Shown here: positions 40,070 to 51,122 of the stretch, in pieces
Position numbering within the stretch: position 1 is the first letter of the stretch
How the letters are laid out: the number at the start of each line of letters is the position of its first letter
Origin: Dirofilaria immitis
Lineage: Eukaryota > Nematoda > Chromadorea > Rhabditida > Onchocercidae
Direction of reading: 5' to 3'
Assembly (NCBI GenBank): GCA_024305405.1
Contig: JAKNDB010000068.1
Location: forward strand, 2,040,501 to 2,104,500
Length of the DNA: 64,000 bases
Program-made: the position numbers and the translations under genes
The notes under the pieces: model-generated
The model's input: only the letters and a program-made list of their open reading frames with translations
Told to the model about the DNA's origin: nothing
Database searches by the model: none

Positions 40070-40600
40070 GTAAAGACTGATATCTTATATTACTGTAGCA
40101 ACTTGAAAAAATTGCTGAATTATTGGAAATGATACTTTATATTACTGTAGTCTGAACTGTAACTTAAAAGTTTATTGAAATATTAGAACTGGTATTTTAT
40201 ATTACTATAACCATAATTTTCTAACCTGAGAAGGATTTTTGTAATATTAGAATTGGAATTTTATATTACTGTAACCAAAACTTTCTGACCTGAAAAGAAT
40301 ATTGAATTATTGATAAGATGATATACTTTTAAATTATGCCAAGATGATATCATGATAAGATGATATAATTTTAAATTATTCATTATCATATTTCATTGCA
40401 AATTTACACTTTTCATTACTGTAGTCTGAACTGTAACCTAAAAGTTTGTTGAAATATTATAATTGATATTTTATATTACTGTAACCATAAATTTCTAACC
40501 TGAGAAGGATTTTTGTAATATTATAATTGGAATTTTATATTACTGTAACCTAAACTTTCTAACCTGAAAAGATTATTGAGTTATTGATAAGATGATACAC
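40070..40600 (+). repeat. Diverged repeats with ATATTACTGTA core
   Basis: TTTTATATTACTGTAACC..AA.TTTCTAACCTGAGAAGGATTTTTGTAATATT recurs about six times, and a roughly 330-bp block is duplicated (40140-40330 and 40420-40610). It grades into the 42-bp array. Confidence 0.75.
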
Positions 40601-41280
40601 TTTTAAATTATGCCAAGATGATATTATGATAAGATGATATAATTTTAAATTATGCCAAGATGATATTATGATAAGATGATATAATTTTAAATTATGCCAA
40701 GATGATATTATGATAAGATGATATACTTTTAAATTATGCCAAGATGATATTATGATAAGATGATATACTTTTAAATTATGCCAAGATGATATTATGATAA
40801 GATGATATACTTTTAAATTATGCCAAGATGATATTATGATAAGATGATATAATTTTAAATTATGCCAAGATGATATTATGATAAGATGATATACTTTTAA
40901 ATTATGCCAAGATGATATTATGATAAGATGATATACTTTTAAATTATGCCAAGATGATATTATGATAAGATGATATACTTTTAAATTATGCCAAGATGAT
41001 ATTATGATAAGATGATATACTTTTAAATTATGCCAAGATGATATTATGATAAGATGATATACTTTTAAATTATGCCAAGATGATATTATGATAAGATGAT
41101 ATACTTTTAAATTATGCCAAGATGATATTATGATAAGATGATATACTTTTAAATTATGCCAAGATGATATTATGATAAGATGATATACTTTTAAATTATG
41201 CCAAGATGATATTATGATAAGATGATATACTTTTAAATTATGCCAAGATGATATTATGATAAGATGATATAATTTTAAAT
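40600..41280 (+). repeat. Near-perfect 42-bp tandem array, about 16 copies
   Basis: Unit ATGCCAAGATGATATTATGA plus TAAGATGATATACTTTTAAA plus TT; the only frequent variant is ATAATT for ATACTT. Homogeneity suggests recent expansion. Confidence 0.95.
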
Positions 41281-41932
41281 TTTATTATATTTTATTGCAA
41301 ATTTTTAAAACAATTCTTCCTCATTTTTTTACTTAAAACAATATATTAATTGAATTTTATTTAATTAATAAATTGATTGAATAATTTTAAATTCTAAAAA
41401 TTAGAAAAAACAATTTTTAATTAATTTTAAAATTAACTTTTCTCTTTTAATTACATCGATATATTTCAAATAAAATTACTGTAAAATGGCAATATTTCAA
41501 CAGTAATAATATTAAATACTTACAACCATTCATCAAAAGCAAAACAAAACAAAAACGAAAATAATTTCAAATTTCATCGGTTTTATATATTTCTTACCAA
41601 CCTAATCTTATAATTACAAAAAAAAAAAATTCAAATTTTTTCTTTTTCTTTTGCTAATTGACCCTGATTTAAAAGGTCAATTCATTTTATTGTAATTTAC
41701 TGTTTACGAATTCTTGGTTTTATGATAGTTATTTGTTTGACTATCGAAACGAATAGTTCACAAAAAATGGAAACGGTAGCGATAAGTTTCATTATCATTG
41801 ATTTACTTATCGATATACGTTGTTATCACGTGATATCACGTAACTATCTTTGCAAATTATATGCTAATTAACACGTGTAAATTAATTATGCTAAGCAATG
41901 GAATCTGCAGATCTCAAAATCAAAAATTCAAA

Positions 41933-44900
41933 ATGCAAGAAGAAAAAATAAAAACGAACAATGATTCATCCAAAATAAACGCAATGATGAAACTTAAATC
42001 ATTGATTGGCAGTACCGGACTCGAGATTCATCCTATCATAGTTCAGAATTCATATATTATCGATAATTCATATCATTTAGCATGTTGCCGAAGTTCGTAA
42101 TAGAAGTAGCGAATTAGAATCTAATATTCTTCTCCTTATTCAATTCAATAATTGAATTACTTTTCTACCTTTGTTTCTAATTTTCGATCATTCTCCATTT
42201 CTGTTCAATTCTTAATTTATGCTCGATTCTCGATCATAATTCATATGCTATTTTAAAGTTTGTTTGATAAGAAAATTTTACGTATTTAATAATTTTTATA
42301 GCTAATCTCTCTTACTTTTTTTTTTCTGATTGATATAAAAATTTTTAGTGATAAGAAAAAAGAATTAATTTCAACTAATTAATATTATTTAGAATGAACA
42401 AAATCCATATTGGAATGATGAATTACAATTACGAGAAGAAAATTATTTTGGACGACTTTCCGAAATGTTTATCAAAGAACGATTACTCAAGAATTCAGGT
42501 GAAATAGTTGATATAAAAATAAATCTTTCATTCATTACTTTTTTTATAATATCAAAAAAGTAAGTTAAAAATTGATTACAAAATTCGAAGGAAGAAAAAT
42601 TAATTTAAATTTTTAATCAAAAATAAAAAATATTATCATAAACTAATCATCGTCAATAAATATTTATCAATAAATTAATCATCGTTAACAAATGCTTATC
42701 AATAAATTAATCATCATTAACAAATATTTATCAATAAATTTACCATCGTTAACAAATATTTATCAATAAATTCATGATAAGTAAAATAAGTTTTAAGAAT
42801 TATTTGTTCTTTTTTTTTTTTCAGGCGATTATATGATTTCTCGTACGCATGATGATAATTATCGATTCTCAGTGATGACTGAAGAACGTGAAATTTATCA
42901 TCTGATAATTGAGAAATTTGACGCAACATATGCCTTCGTAAATACCATCTATCCATTAGCTGCTTCTGTTGCTCGATTAATTCGTAAATGTCTTCATAGT
43001 CCTGTAAGTTACAAAAAAAAAAAAAAAAGGCTGAATTAAATTTCTGATTGGAAGAAAGTTTCGTTTCTTTCAGATGAACGTATTATCGGCGATATTGAAA
43101 ACAAACGTAACATTACGTCATTTTATCAGTGCAAATGAGGATGATAGCAATGATTACAATTTAGTTGGATTATTCCTAAAACCAAATGATATCATTAAAA
43201 AGAATATCTCATTTCTCGAGGGATTATTGCTGATGTAATTTTGTAAAATTTAAAGAAAAAAACAAATTAAAATTATCAAATTATTTAAATCTAAATAATC
43301 AATCAATCAATCAGCTAGCTACTAGCTTATCACAAAAGTCCTGCTAATCTCTTGAGATTAATGTTAATTCATTCATTAATTAATTATCTTATTTTCCGCT
43401 TGAATGATATCTGTTATAAATCAATTTTTCTAGTTTATGGAATAGCTATTAAATAGCTAATCAATTAGTAAATTAAATGAAATCTCGAAGCTTAGCCTAT
43501 TCCAGGATATTTAATTATAAACGATATTTAAAATTGAAATTGCTAATGAGTCAGTAAATTTTAAATAGAATTTCGAGAATGCTTTAGCATACATTCGATT
43601 TTAATTATTTTACAATTTTAAACATTCGTTTAGATTATTTTCAAGGATTTTTTTTTTAGTACTAAAATTTAATATTATAAAATTAGCTTTTTTTTGTCTC
43701 ATTCTCATTCTCATTCTCGTTCTCGTTCTCGTTCTCGAAAATTATCGAAATAATTACGATAATTGTAAAATAATTCGAAAATTTGTAGACATTTCTTGGC
43801 AGCTTACAAATGCTAAATAAAAATGAACAAGTTGTAATTAAAGTTTTATATCGATATAATCAAAATGAGCTTGATAATATTTGTCGAGTAAGTTATTGAA
43901 GTTTTTATTTTTTTTAAATATTTAAATACTTAAATACTTAATTTGATCTGAATTAAATAATGTTAGAAATAATATTCAAGTATTTGATTAATATTTATTA
44001 TTTTGGGAATTGCATATCTCGAATTTACTACAACGATTTGTATCAGCTGATGCAGTGGTACCGGTACGATCTGTACGAATTTTTCAATCACCATATCTAA
44101 TGATTTATCCATTCATGAATTATGGCTCATATCCTGAATTTGCGCAACGTATGGGTTCACGTCTTACGTTTACGGATAAAATTGAGGTTAAGTTTAAATT
44201 TTGCAAAATTATTTGACCCCCGTGCCTCCCGAAATATTTTATGAAATATATAAATTATAATAAATATTTTTTTTTTTTTAGATTGCACAAACAATTGCAC
44301 ATGTCTTATCGGATATGCATTTTCTCGGACTGCTACATTGCAATATTGGAGCTCGAAATATATTTGTAAGAAAGCAAATGATTAATAGTTCAAAGGTTAT
44401 CAACTATCATTATCTAAATGATTACAAATATTATTTGGGTAATTTTCGTGAATCACATATTGGAAAGTATGTGAAAGTTTTTTTTCTTTTTTTTTTGATT
44501 TTTCGCTTTTTCGAAAATTTACTGATTAATTTGCTGATTAAATTTGCTAATTAAATTTGATTAATTTTACTTCTTAATTTATTGATTTTTTTATCAGATA
44601 TTATCAATGATTGATAAATTCATTCATTCATTCATCTCAAGCATAATAGAGAAATAATGATCGAGATAATCGAGAAAATGAAATGAATAAAAAATAAATT
44701 TTAAGAATGAAAAAGTGAATTCACAAAAATCAAAAATATTCGTTGGCTTGCACCTGAAGTATTTAAAACAAATTGGCTAACCGAAGCTACCGATGTTTTT
44801 GCATTTGGCATTACACTTTATGAAATTTTCACAACCAATTTACCGTATTTTTCATTAAGTACAGAAGAGATTCGTACAAAGCTAATAGCTGGATATAGAA

Positions 44901-45579
44901 TAAGACCTGGTTAATACTTTTTAATATTAACCTTATCATATCAACTAATCATTTTATTAATTTTAAAACAATACGAATGATATTATCAAATGAATAAGTT
45001 ATTTTTTTCTCCCCTAATATGCAAATTTGATTAAAGAAAATTTTAATTTTTATTAATTTCATCTTTTCAATTAAATGCCTTCGTTAAATCATTTATTATC
45101 ATCATTTAGAAGATATAAAATATCAATAAATCATGATAATCATGTAAATATCAGTCTTGAATAAAATTCTAAAACATCGTTAATAAAGAGCAATGTAAAA
45201 TATTAATAATCATGATAAGTTATAAATATCAGTTTTGGCTAAAATTTCAAAAACATCGTTAATAAAGGAGTAATGTAAAATATTAATAAATCATGATATG
45301 ATGTAAATATCAGTCTTGGCTAAAGTTTCAAAAACAACATTAATAAATAACCATTTGGCTTTAATGTTTTGAGAATATTTTAATTACGGATAAAAAGTAA
45401 GCATATATTTTTATAGAAACACATGATATCGAATTACCTAAAAGATATTGAAATTAATGCGACGTTGTTGGCATACAAATGTTAACGAACGGCCAACAAT
45501 GAATGGTGTTTGGCTAGAATTGAAAATAATTCGAGAAAATGCAATTCTGAAGCAAACATGTTCTGAATGTAATTTTTAG
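41933..45579 (+). CDS. SH2 domain pseudokinase (FER-like nematode type, catalytic motifs lost)
   Basis: Exons: 41933-42096 (less certain), 42393-42498, 42825-43003, 43074-43234, 43803-43887, 44007-44186, 44282-44466, 44716-44909, 45417-45579; about 470 codons. The SH2 domain has YFGRLSEMFIKERLL and GDYMISR, keeping the phosphotyrosine-binding Arg. The kinase-fold domain keeps the VIK lysine, LAPEVF (APE), DVFAFG and RCW..ERPTM. The HRD motif reads HCN and the DFG position reads GNF, so the catalytic Asp and metal-binding Asp are both absent; the Gly loop is also unrecognisable. It is probably a phosphotyrosine-binding scaffold or allosteric regulator. Oddities: exon 44007 follows TTTTGG instead of an AG acceptor, the exon 1/2 phase is off by one, and one base seems missing near 45450. 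AATAAA lies 41 nt after the stop. Confidence 0.85.
43697..43738 (+). repeat. Hexamer repeat TCTCAT/TCTCGT
   Basis: About seven copies of (A/G)TTCTC within an intron of the pseudokinase gene. Confidence 0.85.
45100..45350 (+). repeat. Tandem repeat, about 80-90-bp unit x3, in last pseudokinase intron
   Basis: TATCAGT.TTG.CTAAAATTTC followed by AAAAACATCGTTAATAAAG and AATGTAAAATATTAATAA, with small differences. Confidence 0.8.
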
Positions 45580-45620
45580 AAAAAAAAATTAAAAAAAAAA
45601 AAAAGCTATTCGTGATTTGA

Positions 45621-45626
45621 AATAAA
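45621..45626 (+). promoter_or_regulatory. Candidate poly(A) signal of the pseudokinase gene
   Basis: AATAAA 41 nt after the stop codon. Confidence 0.55.
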
Positions 45627-45652
45627 ATATGCCTGAATAAATAGGGTTGTTA

Positions 45653-46050
45653 ATTTTTTTGTCCAATAAAATACTAATTTAAAGGTCAACAAGGTCATAG
45701 AATTAATTTTGATAGTTTCATTTCAATTCGTTTAGGTCATCTTTAAATTAGTATCTATTTCGCTCGAACCGTTTTTAAATTAACTTTTTCATTTATAAAT
45801 AAACATTGCTAAAATTGCTTTCCTTGAAATTTAACTTAATAGTAAATTTTAATTTTTTTTTCCAATAAAATATTAATTAAAGGTCAACAAGATCATAGAA
45901 TTAATTTTGATAGTTTCATTTCAATTCGTTTAGGTCATCTTTAAATTAGTACCTATTTCGCTTGAACTATTTTTAAATTAAATTTTTAATTTATAAATAA
46001 ACTTTGTCAAAATTATTTTCTCTGAAATTTAACTTAATAGTAAATTTAAT
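45653..46050 (+). repeat. Direct duplication, about 200 bp x2
   Basis: CCAATAAAATA.TAATT.AAAGGTCAACAAG.TCATAGAATTAATT starts near 45661 and 45862; similarity continues to the TTTAACTTAATAGTAAATTT end of each copy. Confidence 0.85.
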
Positions 46051-46749
46051 TAGAAAAAAAAAAGCTTGGAAGTATATTGAGCTTATTGAAAATTTAGTTT
46101 ATTAGAAGTTAGCAAGTTTACATGCTAATTTTGATTAATTCCCGCTTAACATGATGAATTATTATTTCTCGACTCATTTTTAAATTGCGCAATTTATTTC
46201 AAACAGTGCAAAACTTTTAAATTAACTTTTTTACACATAATATTTTTAGAATATTTTTCTAAAAATTTAATTAGAAAATTTAATTTGAAATAGAAACCTA
46301 ATCTTATCAAATAAAACATTTATATAAACTTTAGTATTTTTAATATTAAAAAAAAAAATGGGAAAAGAAAAGAAAAAACTTATTACATTTAAATAAGTTC
46401 ACATTTTTACTAAAACATTTCTCATACATCAATTTTTAGCAATTTCCATTTATTAGCCTTAAACTTAAGCTTAGGCCATTTATTAGGCTAATAATTTTTA
46501 AAAAAAAAAAAAAAAAAAAGATTTTTAGGCTATTTCTTTTATTAGCTATCAATTAATTGAATTATATCATTTCGGCAAATTCATTAAATTTTGTTATAAA
46601 TTATTCATTAATGTGAATTCATATTTTAATTTGCATATTAATCGAAATTTCAATAAATTTTTATTATAAAAATGAAATGAATATTAATTATTGTTTAAGA
46701 CGAATAATTATTTTTATGCTGAAATATGATATTATTAATTTATTTAAAC

Positions 46750-47120
46750 AAAATCATTCTGATTCTCGAATTTTATGATTCTCGAATTTTACCTATGTCA
46801 ATAAGGCTAAACCACTTTGATTCTCGAATTTTACCTATACCAGTAAGGCTAAGTCACTTTGATTCTTGAATTTTACCTATGCCAAAAGGCTGAATCATTC
46901 CGATTTTCGAATTTTACCTACGCCAATAAGGCTAAATCACTTTGATTCTCGAATTTTACCTATACCAATAAGGCTAAATCATTCTAATTCTTGAATTTTA
47001 CCTATACCAAGGCTAAATCGCTTTGATTTTCGAATTTTACCTATACCAATAAGGCTAAATCATTTTGATTCTCGAATTTTGCCTATACCGAAAAGGCTAA
47101 ATCATTCTAATTCACGAATT
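46750..47120 (+). repeat. Tandem array, about 41-bp unit x9, diverged
   Basis: Consensus GATTCTCGAATTTTACCTAT followed by ACCAATAAGGCTAAATCATTT. Confidence 0.88.
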
Positions 47121-48097
47121 TTTCTATGCTAAAATAGGCTAATTATTTTTGTTATTGAAAAGAATTTAGCCAGAAAATGAAGCATAGAATCTTTGAAGCG
47201 TTCAAAATATTAAAATGCATAGCTTGTACTCAATTTCGTACAATGCTTGGCCAAGCATAAATTCTAAGTATTCATTCCATTAGGCTTAACACATTAGACC
47301 ATATGACGAGCATAATATTGTTGTTAAGGCTTTAAAAGAGCCTTAACAGTTTACATATTAGTATTACACTAGGTGAAGTCATTTGATAACCTTTATCCCA
47401 CTTGACCTTTTGTATATTATTTATAGTAATTGATAGTACGGTAATCATTGAATGTGATTTTAAAACATAAGAGTAAGTCTTTGTTCATTTTTTTTTTTGC
47501 AAATTAATTTAAAATATTAGTAGATGAAGGCGATATAAACTAAAATGATCGTTTAAAGATTATAGTGATAAGTTAGAATTTTAAAAATGATAATGATAAT
47601 TTTCAATTATGTTAATGATTAAATAATTTCAAAAAATATTTTAATCGTAATAAATGCAAAGATTGTCTTTTTTTTCGATTATATTAAGTAATAATTTTGC
47701 TTCACTTCTTATACATTAATCATAAAAGAAATCTGAAGTTATCACTTATATCATAGATTCCTCCTTCCTTCAATAACAATTTAATCAATGATTGAATAAA
47801 TGCTAATTTAGAATAAAATGATTTTTAATTGTCAAGATTCTGAGAAATGAGAAAGTTATGCAACATTGATTTGTGATGAATCAGAATGATGAATTTTTGA
47901 TTGCGAAAATTCTGGAAAGGAAATCTTGTAGCATTGCCTTATGATTAATGATTCAGAATGATGAATTTTCAATTGTAAAAATTTTGGAATGAGAAATCTT
48001 GCAGCAATGGCTTATGATTGAATGGCTTCAGAATGATAAATTTTTAATTGCAAAGATTCGGCGAAGACTTTTCTTTTTCGCAAAACACTTAAATAGT
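47120..48097. other. Non-coding stretch with short diverged repeats
   Basis: A string like CAGAATGATGAATTTTTGATTG recurs about four times in 47820-48060. No gene is supported apart from the weak exon candidate that follows. Confidence 0.5.
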
Positions 48098-48199
48098 CTA
48101 TTAAATTTGAAGAAACGATTAGTTCGAGAAATTTCTGAAACTTTCAAAATGATTTTACCAGAAAATGTACTATCAATGAATATTCGTCAAAACAAATGA
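48098..48199 (+). CDS. Weak candidate terminal exon
   Basis: After ...TTAAATAG the frame reads LLNLKKRLVREISETFKMIL and ends at TGA 48197-48199. Composition is amphipathic and protein-like, but no upstream exon is found. It could be a chance frame. Confidence 0.25.
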   Translation, partial: LLNLKKRLVREISETFKMILPENVLSMNIRQNK

Positions 48200-49560
48200 T
48201 AAACAAACAATTACAAAGAAATCTTTTTCAAGAAGTTTTTTTGCCTTTCTAAAAAAAAATGAAATTGTTAAGATGTATGTGTGTGTGTATGTGTGTGTGT
48301 ATGTATGTATGTATGTGTATGTGTATGATTGCTTTTAAAATAAAAAATATCTCGATGATTTGTAAATTCGAGAATTCGAGAATTATAATAAAATAAACTA
48401 ATAAATCGATATTGTCAATTTCAATATAAAATATTTATTTATGATATGATATCATTTATTTATTTGAAAAGAGAAAATTTATTTTTGCTGTTTTTTTTTT
48501 TTTTGATAAATGCAAAATGATTAGCTAAAGTGAAAATTATGCAATTTTTTTTTGATTATAAAACTGTCAATAATAATTATTGAGAATTTGGTGCAAAGAA
48601 TGAGAAATAAATTAGCGATTCATATTTTTGGCTCTTTTTTTCTTCTTCTCTTTGAAGACTTATGGCATTGATGAAATTTAAAATAGCCAAGAATCAAGAG
48701 GCATTAAAATGAATGATGCATTCTGATTGTGCAAATTTATATTCCATAGGGATTGGTGACTGAGTTTGCTCTCGAATAACACGGCAATGATTAATTTTAA
48801 GCGATAGAATCTTTGAAGATGAAGGGATGCGATAGTAGCAATAGTACCAGTAGCCTAGGCTATGCTAGTCCAGTTACATATTTCACAGCACATTAGTCCT
48901 AAAGTGAAATTCGGAGAAAGGCAAAAGGAAAAGAAATTTTAGTTGATGCTCCCAACGGGGAGAAAGAAAGAGTAATAACAATGAACGGAATGATCAAATG
49001 AACAAAATGCATGGCCTACTCGATCCAATTTTATGAGCCAAATCACTTGGGTGATTTATGAATGTAGTTTGCAACAGCTTATACTATTATCTTTATTTGT
49101 TAATTTTAACAATTCTAATTTTAATAAACAAAAGTATGATAAGATAATTCTATAATTTAAATTTTTAATAAACTTTATGATTATAATTTTGATCATTACG
49201 ATTAGTATTTATCCTATCATCTTTATCCATTCTTATCAATTTTAAAAATGATTATTTGATATTTAGAATTGATCTAATTTTAATGAAATGATTGAATTTT
49301 GATTAGAGTTGGAAAATTCATAAAATATATCAAAAATTGAAATGGCAAAAATTCTACAATTTCATAAGTTGATTAATATCATTTCATACTTATTTTTTAT
49401 TGGAATCTAAATTTATATAAGAACAAATTCTTGGCTTATTCGTAGTAAAAATAGGCCTAGAATCTTAGGCTTTCTGATGAATAACTACTATCCAAAAAAA
49501 AATCTATTACCTTCTGACCTTTAATTATATCACAGAAATTATTATTGTTAAATGAAACGA
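48200..49560. other. Non-coding stretch
   Basis: A+T-rich with (TG/TA)n runs near 48277-48327. 48720-49080 is somewhat richer in G+C but is stop-rich in all frames. No feature is supported. Confidence 0.5.
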
Positions 49561-49562
49561 AA

Positions 49563-49995
<433 letters not shown>

Positions 49996-50655
49996 TGTGA
50001 GTGACAAGCGATAATATCAGTGAAATACGAAACGAAACATAAATTCTGATAAATTTTCATGCAAAAATTTTTGCCTTATTTTTAGCGAAAAGTTCCGCCT
50101 TTTCGAAACTTTCAAAAATTTTTCTCAAATTAGGCCAAAAGCCATACCGATAGTTGATACTTCTTCATTCATCAATTTTTACGGCTCCTTTTAATGCTAG
50201 TTTTAGCAGTAGTAGAAACTTTTCAATTTGTTATCTGATAGAATCATATATATATATATCCTCTTCTTTCATTTTTTATCTTCACTCTTCTTCCATCATT
50301 CTCAATTAGATTTTGAATCAAAATTTTTGAACATGCAAAACTTAAAAGATTAATACCGAAACAAATTCAAAAAAAAAAAAAAAATTACAAACAAACATCG
50401 AGGAAAATCTCTTTCATTGAAATTTCATCAATCACTTCTTCAATTTTTTTTTTTTAAATTTATTTTCTTTTTTTTTTGTTTATTTCTATTTACTGATTAT
50501 ATAAGTATCATCATTTTTACGATCAATATTTATTTAGCTCAATTTGACAAATTGATAAACTTCTTGTTATTGTTGTAAAAATTTGTTCGTAAATTTTTAA
50601 ACTTCGTAATTTTTCTTATTTTTTTCACAATCTTTTCCTCAATTTTTGAATGTGA

Positions 50656-50990
50656 TTTCTACTACTTACTGTTAGCAATCTGAATCAATCTATTAGGAAT
50701 CATTTTAATTAGCTTAAACTTCTGAAACATTTATTATACGTAAATATTTCGCATCAATTTATTTAATTCTACTACTTACTGTTAGCAATCTGAATCAATC
50801 TATTAGGAATCATTTTAATTAGCTTAAACTTCTGAAACATTTATTATACGTAAATATTTCGCATCAATTTATTTAATTCTACTACTTACTGTTAGCAATC
50901 TGAATCAATCTATTAGGAATCATTTTAATTAGCATAAACTTCTGAAACATTTATTATGCATAAATATTTCACATCAATCTATTTATTTTT
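50656..50990 (+). repeat. Tandem repeat, 111-bp unit x3
   Basis: TCTACTACTTACTGTTAGCA followed by ATCTGAATCAATCTATTAGG starts at about 50657, 50768 and 50879. Copies 1 and 2 are nearly identical and copy 3 has a few changes. It lies just upstream of the membrane-protein gene at 51123. Confidence 0.93.
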
Positions 50991-51108
50991 TTGATAATAT
51001 ATATTTGAAGCGGATAACTTATTTATCTCAATTCTTTCATTTATTTGTTTTCTGAATATTTAGCATGCTAATTATTAATTCATCGTCAATGATCAATTTT
51101 TTTTGTTT

Positions 51109-51110
51109 AG
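51109..51110 (+). promoter_or_regulatory. Acceptor upstream of start codon (possible trans-splice site)
   Basis: A T-rich run ending TTTGTTTAG lies 12 nt before ATG 51123 with no exon identified upstream, as expected for spliced-leader addition. Confidence 0.55.
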
Positions 51111-51122
51111 GGTCAAAAGGTT

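Noticed and set aside
25098..41280. CRISPR-like arrays
   Set aside because: The repeats are contiguous tandem units without unique spacers of constant length, and the genome is clearly eukaryotic.
46440..47130. Telomere-like TTAGGC strings (nematode telomere repeat)
   Set aside because: TTAGGC/GCCTAA occurs only as scattered single copies within longer unrelated repeat units, never in tandem.
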